Positions 10,906 to 22,341 of a stretch of DNA of 64,000 bases are shown here, piece by piece (the stretch's first letter is position 1; each line of letters begins with the position of its first letter). Both the position numbers and the translations under genes were made by a program. A model generated the notes under the pieces. That model ran no database searches and was not told the origin of the DNA. It was given only the letters and a program-made list of their open reading frames with translations. This DNA comes from Chrysaora quinquecirrha (lineage: Eukaryota; Cnidaria; Scyphozoa; Semaeostomeae; Pelagiidae), in NCBI GenBank assembly GCA_014526335.1, contig JACTAT010000117.1, positions 438,045 through 502,044 on the forward strand, read 5' to 3'.

Positions 10906-13900
10906 AGTCAGTCAGTCAGTCAGTCAGTCAGTCAGTCAGTCAGTCAGTCAGTCAGTCAGTCAGTCAGTCAGTCAGTCAGTCAGTCAGTCAGTCAGTCAGT
11001 CAGTCAGTCAGTCAGTCAGTCAGTCAGTCAGTCAGTCAGTCAGTCAGTCAGTCAGTCAGTCAGTCAGTCAGTCAGTCAGTCAGTCAGTCAGTCAGTCAGT
11101 CAGTCAGTCAGTCAGTCAGTCAGTCAGTCAGTCAGTCAGTCAGTCAGTCAGTCAGTCAGTCAGTCAGTCAGTCAGTCAGTCAGTCAGTCAGTCAGTCAGT
11201 CAGTCAGTCAGTCAGTCAGTCAGTCAGTCAGTCAGTCAGTCAGTCAGTCAGTCAGTCAGTCAGTCAGTCAGTCAGTCAGTCAGTCAGTCAGTCAGTCAGT
11301 CAGTCAGTCAGTCAGTCAGTCAGTCAGTCAGTCAGTCAGTCAGTCAGTCAGTCAGTCAGTCAGTCAGTCAGTCAGTCAGTCAGTCAGTCAGTCAGTCAGT
11401 CAGTCAGTCAGTCAGTCAGTCAATCAATCAGTCAGTCAGTCAGTCAGTCAGTCAGTCATTCAGTCAGTTAGCCAGTCAGTCACTCAGTCAGTCATTCAGT
11501 CAGTCAGTCAGTCAGTCAGTCAGTTAGTCAGGCAGTTAGTTAGTTGTTAGGTAGTTAAAAAAGTTATGTAGTTATTATTTCGTTAGTTATTCAGTTGGTT
11601 GATTGGTTAATTAGGTAGTTAGTTACTCAGTACCTAGTTAGTAAATTAATTAGTAAGTCAGTAAGCTAGTTGGTTCATTAGTTAGTTAGTTAGTTAGTTA
11701 ATTAGTTTTGTTGGCCATTTCTATACTATTGTTAAAGTCATGTCAGCTAATTCATAGCTTAAAGAGTTGATGTTAATAATGCTTTTACCTTGACAAGACT
11801 TCCTGGCGTGACTATGAGAATTCTTTTAAATTTAGATTTCCCACCATATGGTCCTTGCTTCAGTAAAGTCCTATTAAAGAATTGATAAAAGAGCTTATCC
11901 GACTTTTTCTCTCCTTTCCAATTTGAAAGTAGGTGGCCTAGCCATCCTCGCCAAAAATGCTGGGACACTTCGAATTTCTTGAAAATTCTCTCTCTAAAAA
12001 CGCTTACCCCCCGACTCAGTGTTGGTGAAATCTATGTTGCAAGTGGTCCCAACATTGAGTTGGGATGGAGGGGGTCTAATTACCAAAATATGTTGAAACG
12101 GGACCGGGTTTTTAAGGTAAAACATACTTATAACACACTGCCCCAATACTCTTTGGCGAGGATTGTAGGCCAAGCCAAGGCCTAGCAAAGACCAAGCGTT
12201 TAAACGTAATCGAAATAATATGGCATTCCCATGCATGGTTTTTCTATTGTTTGGGGTGAAACAGCAAGAACGTGAGAGGGACATGAGATACAGTAATGCT
12301 TAAATTTTGGGATGGTATGTTATGGAATAAAGAATAAATATTAGAAAACATGTGAGTGGGAGAGAGAGAGAATGAGACCTGTGATGGCCATATGTGAAAG
12401 ATCCGTCCTGGCTGTACCAATCTCTCAAACATTTTCTATACTTAGAATGTTCAAATAAAAGAAATAACATGAAAATCCAAGTCTAGGTCAAACTCATTAG
12501 ATAACGGCTGCAAAACACGTTTGGTTATGAAAAAGTTTTTAATAACAATTTTAACATCCTGCTCATATGAAAAGAAGAAGCATAAAACTTGACATAATGA
12601 CAATTTTCCTGGTTATCTAGTTCATAGGAACAGTTATTTAACATGATTGCATCTGCCGTGCAGTACTTATATTTTTACTGGAAAAATAACTTCGTGAGAA
12701 TGTAGACTTATTACCTGAGTCGTAGTTATCGCTATTGAATTGAACTCCTTGGCGCTCAAACTACAAGCTTGAGCGATCTCATTTTATTGTTGGCCTCGGT
12801 CTCATGAGCAATGACTCAGGAGGTAATAAGTCTATGGAGAACGCACAGATTACATTCCTTTTTTTTCATTTACCCCCGCCTTCAAAGTCGCTTAAACATC
12901 TGCGAATTCAGCCCTCAGAATTGCTTAACTTCTCGCAAAATTAAAAACACAACAAATGTTCGCGCTTTTTTCCTGCTAAAATGATGATTTGAACCAAAAG
13001 GGTTGGCAAAAGTAAGGCATTCCTAACAGTGTATTGTATTTGCTTACAGCTTCTTCCGTGAGTCCTCAAATTGCTTTAACATATTATCGTTTCAACGTTA
13101 GTTGCTCATTGGGCAGTTGTTTGATTAACGAAAGTGTAGCTACACGCTTTCTTTTTCATAAAGAACCTAGCTCAAGGCCTAGTTCTTAAAGTTCCTTATT
13201 TTTGGAACCACTTTGAGTCAATTGTATTTCCAAAAGTACCTTAATAGCTCCTTAATTTTAACTGCACATTCCGTGTCATGAGTATTATACAGAGACACTT
13301 GTTTGTAAGCAGAGTTCAGGACCAGCAGAGGAAACATTTGATACATGTGTAACGTACAATTTAGGTGAACTGCAAATGAATGGAACCGGCTTTCTAATTC
13401 TTGATTATTTGCAGTGATAGAAACACTCAACATTGAAAAGTTTCTTACTGATTTTCTCTATAGTAGTATCAGTTCTTTAAATTTTTGGGTCTTCTACATG
13501 TAGGTTCCTTATAAAGTGGTTCTTTATAAAAAAAGAGCGTGTAACTGGCGTGATAATACAACTAAACGATTCCGGAGACATTAGAACTTTAACAATTCCT
13601 AAAACTTCCTTATGAGGAGAGTCTATTATATTTGTGAGCCCCCTGTCATGGTGTCAGAGCTCTCTAACACCTTAGCAGAGTTACCGAAAAATTTCATTTG
13701 CTGTGACTTGGAGAATTACTCGACAATTTCATTCGGCTCTCTGAACCACAGTCCAGGTTCAGGTCACATCGATTGTGGTATGCCACTAGTAGAAAGATCT
13801 ATTCAAATATTTGCCATTCAAGAAAAAATACATAAACATGTAACCGAAACACAGGGACCTAATGGAAGGACAGCGTTGGGCAGTAAGACTCTCAGAATTA

Positions 13901-16900
13901 AGCGACAATTTCGTTTGGCTCTCTTATCATTCAGTCTCGATTTAAGTCCCATAAACTGTGGTATGCCACTTATGAAAAGGTGGAATGAAGAATAAAAAAT
14001 GATTAAGATTTCAACATACCAAATAAGAGCTATGCATTGCAAAGTCTTTCCAAGGCCCATTTCATCACTAAGAAATAAAAACACCATAAGATTATTTGAT
14101 GTGAAGCGAGCAATAGATGGAAAAGCAGCGAAATACCAGAATTTTCCACCGACAAATTTTACATGAAATAAGCAGCGGAGAGTATTTGAACATCCTGAAT
14201 TCTGAAAAGCAGTTTTCGGTTGAGAATCCTCGGAGTATAAACGTCAGAAACAGACCAAACAATTGACTAGGTTTGAATATGCATCAGATGGGGATCGAAA
14301 TGCATCGATTATTAACGTGAGGCTGGACTGGTAGTGGGTTCTGACAAGTCAATGATGACAAGTCAAGTCAAGTCATTTGCGAGATCAACTAAAAAGCCGG
14401 ATTTCTTTAGACAGAAAGAGTTCGTTTTCTCACTTGGACTCGTCCTCTCGCCTAATCCTGAAAGCTTATTGGTGTTTAAGATACAATACCAGCTAAAGCT
14501 GCTAAACCTTGAACCGTCGTTGAGTGGTAAAAAATTTAAAATTGCGAAAAAACAGCGGAAACATCCTTGGACATACTTTGAAGCTTTTTCGTCTGGTACT
14601 CCTCAGAGTATAAATGTCAGAGACTAACGAAACAATTGACTAAGGCGGAATTCATACCAAAGTTCCTTTTCTCAGTTGGAGTCTTCAGTTAATTCGGTTG
14701 GTCTTCTCGTAGTATCCCGCAAGCTGATGGGTGTTTAAAACACAATGCCAGTTCGGTTTCATTTATGATTGGTGAGTTAGGATCCGCATCTGGTTATCAT
14801 GAGTAAACTGTTTGGTCTTTTTTTGATTTTTATTCTCTGAGGAGCGTCTTTTGTATCGTGAAGATAGGACCATAAACTACTTACGCAAGTATTGCTCCAT
14901 TTCCATTAAAATTTCCCATTCCCATAATGCATCGGTACATGAAAATGACTCCTTCAACTTGGTGAGATCTTAGATGTGACGCAATAAATGGATCAATGAC
15001 AACATCACAAGTCAAGTCAAGTCAAGTCAAGTCAAGTCAAGTCAAGTCAAGTCAAGTCAGGTCAAGTCAGGTCAGATCAGGTCAGGTCAGGTCAAGTCAG
15101 GTCAGGTCAGGTAAGGTTAGGTCAGGACAAGTCAAGTCAAGTCAAGTCAAGTCAAGTCAAGTCAAGTCAAGTCAAGTCAAGTCAAGTCAAGTCAAGTCAG
15201 GTCAGGTCAGGCCAAGTCAGGTCTAGTCAGGTCAGGTCAGGTCAGGACAGGACAAGTCAAGTTAAGTCAAGTCAGGTCAAGTCAAGTCAAGTCAAGTCAA
15301 GTCAAGTCAAGTCAAGTCAGGTCAGGTCAAGTCAGGTCAGATCAGGTCAGGTCAGGTCAAGTCAGGTCAGGTCAGGTCAGGTCAGGTAAGGTTAGGTCAG
15401 GACAAGTCAAGTCAAGTCAAGTCAAGTCAAGTCAAGTCAAGTCAAGTCAAGTCAAGGTCAGGTCAGGTCAGGTCAGGCCAAGTCAGGTCTAGTCAGGTCA
15501 GGTCAGGTCAGGACAGGACAAGTCAAGTTAAGTCAAGTCAAGTCAAGTCAAGTCAAGTCAAGTCAAGTCAAGTCAAGTCAAGTCAAGTCAACTCAAGTAA
15601 GTCAAGTCAGGTCAAGTCTTGCTGACAAAAGTCAATATTTTCATAAATCACCTTCAAACTTGAAGATAAATGATTTTTATCATCTCCGATAAGTTTCTTC
15701 TTTGGCATCGAAAACACTGTACTCATGTTTGGACTATTAACTGATCCTGCAAAATCAAAAGCTCTCTCATTTCATCTTATTTGGGAGTCTAATCTATTTT
15801 TACCATTCTTACTTTGACTATTTGTATCACAAAGAAACAGAATACAGTTGAAAATAGCTTTGCTCTGAAAACTTTCATGACAACGACTTTCATGACAGCG
15901 ACTTCTTAAACTTCAAACTCACCCAGCTTTAAGGTATTGTTTTACACATATGGCCACCCACTTTTGTGATTTCGATATTGCTAAAATGTATACCAAATGT
16001 CAATGAAATGTCATTTTAGATCCACTTTTAAGGTATTTTAAGCATAAATTTGACCATGTTTGAAGAAAAACCAAACCAAATAAGGGGAACACACTAGTCA
16101 GCATATATTAGGGAGTACCCCCATGTAATTGTAATTGTAATTGTAATTATAATTGTAATTGAAATTGTAATTGCAATTGTAATTGAAATTGTAATTGAAA
16201 TTGCAATTGTAATTGTAATTGTAATTGTAATTGTAACATTATTCGATGTTAATGTCTACAATAGTGGTTACACTAATTTAAACTAACATAAAGCAAACTT
16301 CAGATGAATTTTACTTAAGCAACAGGGTAATCGATATTACAACAATCAGTTGATCACTTAATCAATACATTAATCAGTTGGTCAGTCAATCAAACAACTG
16401 CTTACACGTTAACGACAATGAATTCTCGCTTTTCTCGTCCCCAGACCCATTTGTTGAATGTATCCTGGCGACTGATAAAATCAAGTCTCTTTCGAACTTC
16501 AAACCGACAATCTCTGGAAACCTTCTGCTTTGGATGGCAGAAGGTTTTAGAGAGGTCAAAAACCTGCCGTTTTCAAAAGAATGACTTCGAAAAACACACA
16601 TCCCGAAAAAAGTAGGCTACCGAAAAAAGAACTGGTTTAGAAGAACACGTCCTTAGCAAGCCTCCTGAAAACAACTGGCGCAAGCTCCATAAAGGAAACG
16701 TTCGAAAAATATTTATAAATTTTTCTCTTTAAACTATCCGACACGTGGTTCTTAAGAAATTCATCTCATTTTACTTTGAAAGATGATCCTGGGACGAAAA
16801 CAGATAAGGACATGCGTGAGAGTGAATTACAGAGAAACTGATGAAAACATTTGTTGTTTTGAAAATGCTCTCCTGTGTGTGAACCTGCTTAGCGAAGTAG

Positions 16901-19900
16901 CTGCGTTTAATTTAACTCAGTCAGTGCCGAAGGTAGGTCTTACGAGGTAGCGTGGGAAATGAAGGTTCAAATTTTTGAATTTTCGATTACCTGCGATGTC
17001 AAGAACGTCTTGATTAGGGGTGTGGCAGAGTACGCAGCAGATAGAAAAGTGTTTTTGCTGTGTCTTCCATCAAGAGCTAGAACTTTATTTTAATTACCTT
17101 CAATGCAACAGCAAGAAAAATATTTAGATTTTTATTTTTCTGTGCTTTCATCTGAGCATCCGAGTTTTCATTTGAGCGTTTCGCTGCTTTTCAAGCAAAT
17201 TGTTTACGATTTGGAGGCCATGTTACCAAAACATTGCTCGTCAAACATTTTTGCTTGTGCCAGGAAAAAAATCTTTTTGAAACTTTAAAAAACTTTGCTT
17301 AGAGAATTTCAGCTCGATTCGCCCAACTTCCTTTTCGCCCAAGCTGGTCTTTTCGCCCAACATTCTTGGTCGTTTCGTCCAACTAAATTATTTGCGATTT
17401 ATCACTTGTTTTATCACTAAAACACTCACCAAGACGATAATCGGGGGTTTGGGGGCAGAGCCCCCAATGTTATTAATCAAATAATTGACAAACTATAGGG
17501 AAGAAGTTACCAATGTCATTTCAGGTTGGGCGAAACGACTATGATGAGTTGGGCGAAACGTCTTAGCAGGTTGGGCGAAAAGGAAGTTGGGCGGATCCGT
17601 GGCTGGGCGGAACGTCTTGAAAGCTCGAGCAATGTTTTGTGACGTGGTCAAACGTTCAACATTGCTTGAAAAGGAAATTGCATATGTTGTGTTAGACTTA
17701 TTACCGAAGACTTAAGCACCAGTTTTCAATCATCAACCGGAGACTAATATCAAACCGAGATCGCTCAAACTTTGGAAGCAATGTTTAATCGATCGTTTGG
17801 CCAGAGCCGAAGGCTTGTTGGAGAAAAAAGTTTTGAAGAGCATCAAAGCCTACTAAACCAAAGGTTTTTCAAAAAAAGTCTCACTGGAACAAACGCGAAT
17901 TCCAAGCCTGAGAAAGTCTAACGAAAACAGACTTAGATTACAATCAAATACTCCCAAAATTATTTAACAAAATTTTTGATACCTCAATTTCTTTGCCTCC
18001 AACAAATAATGTTTCTCCTTCCTTCAAAGCCGCAAGTTCAGAGCTCTTGTAGCTTGATGTTTTGCCGATGCTGCGCAGGAGATAAGAACTGAATTATGTT
18101 TTATTAGCAACAGTTTGTCAGAAGTACCTTCATTGCAGACTGTTAGCAACGGCGAAACGATCAAAACATTGTTTGTCAAACAATCGAAATTTCTTTATCA
18201 AACAATGTTTGGGCATTTGGCAATTGTTGCTTGACCACGCACAAATTGTTTCACGTGCAATGTTTTCCAAAGTGGCCATTCCGTGAAACACTTTTCTTTC
18301 AAAGCAAATTTAAAAACGTTTGACAAACAATGTTTGATCATTTGAACTAAAGCTTTAGAGCTGGTTAGATGTTCATTGTGCAATTTCAAGCAATAATATG
18401 GCCTAGAAAGCCTTATCGTTCTCATATTTAGCTTGTTACAGGGTCAGTGAAGGTGAAATGGTGTTTTAGCGCCAGTCGCTAGGATCTCAATAGTATGTTA
18501 ACTAATCGAGGCCTTGACCCTGGCTGCGATGCTATCGTGGCTTGGACCAAACCCTGACCATATTGAGCTCCTGACATCTCGAGTCAGCTGGATTACACCA
18601 CAATGCCACAGCACCTTCAGTTTCAACATTATAAGTGGGTGGGTCTGTACAAATCTCGGTGGCAGATCCCTGTCCATCCATCTATATGTCAACTATCCTC
18701 CGAATATATCTGCGGAACTGGAATCAAGTATGTAAGAGCAAAGCAAAAAAGTTTCGTGTGATCCAACACTATCCAACTTTTGTCCAAAACGTCAACCATC
18801 TGAATGATTGACAACCTCTCCAACAATCATGTAATTTATGGTCTGGGGTTAGAGAATTCACAGTAGACGAACACTCACTCTTTGCCTTCTTCATCTTTCA
18901 AAACAACTTGTCTTCCACTGACAACAAGAATTCCTGCAAAACAGGGATGGTATGATACGTTAAATGTGAATTTCAACCTTAGCCAAGTCAGGCCAATTCT
19001 TTATCGATTGTTTTCTTGCTATAATCCCTGGGAGTACATAATGGCTTGTGCCACCATACATTCAGCACTTTGAGAGTCTTTGAGGCCTTCATGAAAAGGT
19101 TACTAATTTTACACAATTGGTTAAGTGCCGTATCAACAAAAGGAAAAACATTTCCAGTTGTAACCAATCCTGGAAATGACCTGGACAGAGCCATGCTAAA
19201 CTTTGGTGATCTGACAGGAATGGGTGTTTCCATGGAAGTTTTTTATTCCACTGTCTTTCCAATTTGTGGAACAAAAAAATAAGCTGTTCACACTGGACGG
19301 AACAATAGCGAGAACGAAATCGTTCCATTGAATTTTTCGCCCTAGACAAGTATCAAATCTCAAGGGAATAGCCCTTAGCAATAACACATGCGCTTTACCA
19401 CAAAAACTGTATCTCTCTGTTTTCTGGACTAGTTATTCTGTTCACACAGGAGCAAAACAGATTGATTGTGTACTGTTCCACTTTTTTGATCACTTTAAAA
19501 AGCATTCTGGTTTCTGAAACGGAATGATACAATCTGGATCGGTTCTTGTGTGAACCCAACCCCTCAGCGTACCACATTTTAGAATGAAACAACTTGGAAC
19601 GGTAGGCAATTGTTCCCATGTGAACAGGGTCTTATAGTTGCATTGTAGTAGAATAGAGAATAACTCAGATAACATACCATCTCCATCCCATTTCTTGTGC
19701 TAAACAGAATTAAATAAAAATGAGTCATATGCAACTTGTCAAGTAGGCAAAATGGTTAAACTAGATTGCAAATTACAGTATCAGTGAATTCGGAAAGTTT
19801 GTTACCTTTTTCTTTGAGGCTTTACACCTGAAAGATTTGAAAATATTGCATTCATTAATAATGAGAGGGTGTCATTAAGAGCGCTACATATTAAGAAATG

Positions 19901-20008
19901 TGCAAATAGCTCTGATGCTGTAACTAGAAGGATTTAAGAATTGTGCTTACCAAACAACATTGAAATATTTTGAAGTTAGGTTATCATCACATCTAGCTGC
20001 AGGTTTAT
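9479..20008 (-). CDS. RAD54B: RAD54B-like DNA repair/recombination SNF2 translocase (partial, frameshifted)
   Basis: RAD54B is a nuclear SWI2/SNF2 ATPase that helps RAD51-type strand exchange in homologous recombination. Minus-strand exons with matching phases: 19951-20008, 19806-19827, 19678-19699, 18879-18933, 17983-18070 (N-terminal domain), then 14020-14067, 11789-11870, 10635-10715 and 9479-9627 (helicase). Diagnostic strings are [15 protein letters not shown], the Walker A exon [22 protein letters not shown]...[22 protein letters not shown] and [13 protein letters not shown] followed by CDEGHRLKN (motif II). Possible extra exons are 16408-16563 and 15652-15746; neither is confirmed. The last exon has a one-base frameshift near 9550. 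The start exon and everything after motif II (GTPIQND onward) were not found. Introns of up to 4 kb hold CAGT and CAAGT arrays and MITEs. Family identity is strong; whether the locus works is uncertain. Confidence 0.85.
9800..9945. repeat. SINE-like fragment with 5S-rRNA-like box
   Basis: The minus strand reads GGTCAGCATCTGGATGGGTG AC, which resembles the internal promoter (box C) region of 5S rRNA, followed by a CTTCGGAAGGGACGTTAAAC tail seen in many invertebrate SINEs. It lies in a RAD54B-side intron or flank. Assignment to a 5S-derived SINE is an inference from these two motifs. Confidence 0.4.
10803..11540. repeat. (CAGT)n tetranucleotide array, about 735 bp
   Basis: Near-perfect CAGT repeats in the RAD54B intron between the exons at 10635-10715 and 11789-11870. 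Variants (CAAT, CATT, TAGC) gather at the right end, merging into GTTA repeats at 11540-11710. All + frames read Gln-Ser-Val-Ser without stops, which is not evidence of a gene. It is the opposite orientation of the array at 597-1090. Confidence 0.95.
11541..11710. repeat. Degenerate (GTTA)n tract
   Basis: Loose GTTA/GTTG repeats follow the CAGT array directly and probably arose from its decayed end. Confidence 0.7.
12703..12834. mobile_element. MITE, family D (TAGACTTATTACC ends)
   Basis: Left end TAGACTTATTACCTGAGTC and right end GACTCAGGAGGTAATAAGTC TA are inverted repeats; the 132-bp whole is nearly palindromic. A second copy is at about 36368-36500 in an SCFD2 intron and a half copy at about 17697-17780. 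It lies in a RAD54B intron. Confidence 0.65.
13141..13543. mobile_element. MITE, family A
   Basis: Ends TACACGCTTTCTTTTTCATA and its counterpart TATAAAAAAAGAGCGTGTA are inverted repeats of about 25 bp. Same family as the elements at 8515, 33393 and 40026. It is in the RAD54B intron between 11870 and 14020. Confidence 0.65.
13700..13990. repeat. Two divergent direct copies of a GTGGTATGCCACT-containing unit
   Basis: The pieces at about 13715-13800 and 13893-13980 share CAATTTC(A/G)TT(C/T)GGCTCTC and GTGGTATGCCACT at a spacing near 178 bp. This explains the 127-codon open frame seen across it, which I do not call a gene. Confidence 0.5.
14996..15620. repeat. (CAAGT)n pentanucleotide array with higher-order period
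   Basis: About 620 bp of CAAGT and CAGGT pentamers in a RAD54B intron. Landmark variants recur: GTAAGGTTAG at 15111 and 15386, GCCAAGTCAGGTCTAG at 15211 and 15477, GTCAGATCAG at 15071 and 15336. This gives a higher-order unit of about 265-275 bp, so the array grew by duplication of blocks as well as single units. It is in opposite orientation to the array at 32230-32940. Confidence 0.9.
16120..16237. repeat. (TGTAAT)n hexanucleotide array
   Basis: About 19 units of TGTAAT with TGAAAT and TGCAAT variants, in a RAD54B intron. Confidence 0.9.
16408..16563 (-). CDS. Candidate RAD54B internal exon
   Basis: Acceptor AACGGCAG and donor GTGTAAG bound 156 nt (52 codons) open in phase 0 at both ends, matching the phase-0 end of the exon at 17983-18070. 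The product starts Val-Phe-Asp and contains Trp-Val-Trp, which could match the poorly conserved linker before the helicase core of RAD54B. No diagnostic residue makes this certain; it may be chance. Confidence 0.35.
17215..17690. mobile_element. MITE family B copy split by another MITE
   Basis: Half-elements with the family-B signature (AACATTGCTCGTCAAACATT at 17233 and GTCAAACGTTCAACATTGCT at 17648) lie on each side of the element at 17318-17621, which has a clean target duplication. So family B was present first and was then interrupted. Confidence 0.5.
17318..17621. mobile_element. MITE, family C (TTCGCCCAACTTCC), 7-bp target duplication
   Basis: The flanks are AGCTCGA at 17311-17317 and again at 17622-17628, a perfect 7-bp duplication. 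The element starts TTCGCCCAACTTCCTTTTCG and carries repeated GGGCGAAACG units, with the inverted counterpart GGGCGAAAAGGAAGTTGGGC at 17570-17592. No open frame. Confidence 0.65.
17983..20008 (-). CDS. RAD54B: RAD54B N-terminal exon cluster
   Basis: Five short exons read continuously from Asp-Lys-Pro through [30 protein letters not shown] and [10 protein letters not shown] to [15 protein letters not shown]. This aligns by eye with the vertebrate RAD54B segment KYFSVVWCKPSKKKHKKWEGD...GKEIEV, which distinguishes RAD54B from RAD54L and ATRX. Splice phases are 1, 2, 0, 1, 2 and 0 in order, and every donor is GT. Exons before 20008 (about the first 100 residues of the family) are not visible. Confidence 0.85.
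18153..18346. mobile_element. MITE, family B (CGATCAAAACATTGTTTGTC)
   Basis: Left CGATCAAAACATTGTTTGTC and right TTTGACAAACAATGTTTGAT CA are inverted repeats; total about 195 bp. Related sequences occur at 17215, 31030 and 46686. It is in a RAD54B intron. Confidence 0.6.
19283..19632. mobile_element. MITE-like repeat with CTGTTCACA ends
   Basis: Left CTGTTCACACTGGACGGAAC and right TGTTCCCATGTGAACAGG are inverted. Further TGTGAAC/GTTCACA pairs occur inside. It lies between the RAD54B exons at 18933 and 19678 and has no coding capacity. Confidence 0.45.
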
Positions 20009-20462
20009 CTAAAATAAGAGAGAGACATACAGTGTAACATATAACCATATAACGTAACTGAAAGGCTTCCAGACATTTTGCCCTAGGGTGCGTTCCATTT
20101 TGCTCCCATGCCAGAGAAAATGCCAACCAAATAAGATTGCGATAACCAGCGGTAACATTTTCAGGAATACTAGTATACCCGAAAATATTTCCGCTTGTTA
20201 TTGCAATTTTGAAGTTTTGTACAACTCGAGGACTATTCACTTAACCAAATCTGATTTCATGCCGAAAGAAGCAATAGATCTATTGTTCTATAACTGAAAT
20301 AATAGACTAGGCTACTGTTTTTTTGAAGGATCCATGTCAGTCAGGAGGCCAATAAAGTTTCGAACTCAATGCCAGAGATCTCTATCGTAAATTGTAAGCT
20401 ACGTGGAATGCATAATGGGTTTTTCCCAATATCTGATTCATCCAACTTCCCTTTTGCCCAAA

Positions 20463-20808
20463 CCAGGGGTGCCAGAGAGATGGTAGGGCAAGGGGGGCAG
20501 CCAGGAATGTAAGGGCAATTGAGATGAAAAATTAGCAGGGTTTGGTGGTACTCCCCTAGAAATTTTTTTGTGTCCACGCCCTTTGGATTGGCTTAAAATG
20601 CAACAGAAGTTTTTCAACGAGTGTAAATAATGTTTTTTACGACATTTTTTGGCTATGTCTCCACCTGTACACATTTCGAATGGCACAATAATGTTGTCAA
20701 AGTCAATTATCGATTTACATTGAATAGGCACTTTTGCCCCCCTTGCCCCCATTAAGAAAGGGAAGGAGGGCACTTGCCCCCCCGTGCCCCCCTCTCCAGC
20801 ATCCCTGG
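20463..20808. mobile_element. MITE-like element, CCAGGG ends with C/G runs
   Basis: Left CCAGGGGTGCCAGAGAG and right CTCTCCAGCATCCCTGG are inverted repeats. Next to them lie GGGCAAGGGGGGC and its partner GCCCCCCCGTGCCCCC. Size about 346 bp, just upstream of the first visible RAD54B exon. Confidence 0.55.
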
Positions 20809-21410
20809 CCCAAGCATAAGCTTCTTGATTATCACACTAGTGACAAACTGTTCCCATAATGGGCCACATTAATCTATAAGCACTACTGTTGTTGATATGC
20901 ACTTCTGTGGTGATATTTTTGCGTACTGTGGTCGATACACACTGCTTTGATGGGTTATTATGCTTGATGTGGTGGTTTTATTTGCTTTATTGTTGTGGAT
21001 AAGCACTACCGTGGTTTTGCTTAATTTTCTGCATACAAAATCCATCACAGTAAGCAAAAATACCACACATCAAGCATAGTTACCCACCAAAAATACCACC
21101 ACATCAAGCATAATAACCATCCTAACCCACCATAGTAGTGTGAGGTATCTACAAAGGAATATGGTCATGGAATATCTTGACGGAACAAGCACACATCCCA
21201 ATCTACAAAAAAGTCTAGCAGCCCCCCTGAGCGCTCTGAATTACCAGATTTCGATTCTCGAAATGAACTCTTTAAACTTGAATGGTAATCTTTTGGATTT
21301 TTGAAAGCTTTCTTGGCCAAAAATCTATTCTCTTTATTCACCAACGACGGGGAGCACACTCCTCCGCAGTGTCTTCCTTTCCTTTCCGTGCTTTGTCAGT
21401 CTTGTTTGGT

Positions 21411-21470
21411 TTGGCCAATCAGCGGCGCTCTCGGTGCTTGCGGCTAAGGGCTGTCTAAAAATAGAGTGAA
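21411..21470 (+). promoter_or_regulatory. Probable promoter: CCAAT box and TATA-like element
   Basis: GGCCAATCAG at 21413-21422 is a consensus CCAAT box; CTAAAAATAG at 21456-21465 is a TATA-like element about 40 bp later, in a locally GC-richer patch. The ATG at 21536 follows by about 75 bp. This is motif evidence only. Confidence 0.45.
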
Positions 21471-21535
21471 GCGGGGGAAGACACTGCCACAATCTTTAGG
21501 CTAGATAGTAATTTGGAGGCTAGATAGTAATCAAG

Positions 21536-21811
21536 ATGACGGCGCGTGAAAAGCATGATTTGACTCCTAGCTCGAAGTATAATGTTTTTCAATCAAAATG
21601 GAAGAAAAAACGTTCATCTGAAGCTGAAGAACCTCCTGGATGTCAAGAGTATTGCATTATCGACATATTGGGAGAAAGTATTGAAATACGAGAGAGTGAT
21701 GAAGCATCATTTTCTTCATATTTTCATGTTGTTCGTCCAGCTCCAGCTCGACCGGTAGGCCTAGTACTGTCGACGCCAAGAAGAAATTGGATTTATCTGG
21801 CGCAGGAATAA
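21536..21811 (+). CDS. Putative first exon of an unidentified gene
   Basis: The ATG (AAGATGACG) follows a CCAAT/TATA-like promoter. The open frame has 91 codons to a TAA; a possible splice donor (ACCG|GTAGGC) at 21754/21755 would give a 73-codon, phase-0 first exon. The product begins basic (Lys-Trp-Lys-Lys-Lys-Arg near residue 21), then is acidic with Pro-rich end. No family is recognised and no downstream exon is assigned. An antisense frame covers part of it. Confidence 0.4.
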   Translation: MTAREKHDLTPSSKYNVFQSKWKKKRSSEAEEPPGCQEYCIIDILGESIEIRESDEASFSSYFHVVRPAPARPVGLVLSTPRRNWIYLAQE

Positions 21812-21862
21812 AGAAAAGACAAACTGAACTAAAATCTTTGATAATCAGAAAGTTTTCGTTTA

Positions 21863-22171
21863 TCACTTTTTTGATGAGCTCAAAATGAATCTTCTTTTTA
21901 ACAAATTTCCTCCCATCGACACTTTGTCTTGAGAAAAATTACTAGCTCTATCTTTCGAAGTTTTAGTACGATGGAATCTCCTCCAGTGTTGCTCTAATCC
22001 ATGAGCTGAATAAAATTGATGAGATGTAGAAATGCAGTCTCCATGCGGACAAGGAACAAGATTTTCTCGAGTTGCCTTCAAAACATAGAACAACCACTCG
22101 CCATTAGCCGCAGCACACCTCCCAAGGTAAAATCGTAAGAACGAGGCTATACTATAATCACAAAGAGGCAA
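21863..22171 (-). CDS. Zinc-finger-like open frame, possible exon
   Basis: 102 codons ending 40 nt from the + strand frame at 21536-21811. It holds Cys-Pro-His-Gly-Asp-Cys, then Phe, a His-Gly-Leu-Glu-Gln-His and a final His (C-x4-C-x15-H-x4-H), close to a C2H2 finger with an unusually long loop. The tail is basic (Lys-Arg-Arg, Ser-Lys-Lys). It may be part of a transposon-related or regulatory gene; I cannot name it or fix its splice sites. Confidence 0.35.
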   Translation of the reverse strand: MPLCDYSIASFLRFYLGRCAAANGEWLFYVLKATRENLVPCPHGDCISTSHQFYSAHGLEQHWRRFHRTKTSKDRASNFSQDKVSMGGNLLKRRFILSSSKK

Positions 22172-22341
22172 ATGGAATGACGTACCACCGAGTATTTATT
22201 TTTGGCAAACAAAACCGACAAGACGAAAGGCGAGTTGAGCGTCGGAAACAGGAGCTTCCGAAGGCTGAACTGGCGAAGAGAGAAGAGAGTAAATGTGTTC
22301 GTCATGGCGGTGCACAGGATGCAGAATATAGGTAATTACCT

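Noticed and set aside
13612..13995. 127-codon + strand frame
   Set aside because: It spans two copies of a diverged direct repeat in a RAD54B intron; the antisense strand holds the real Walker A exon just beyond it.
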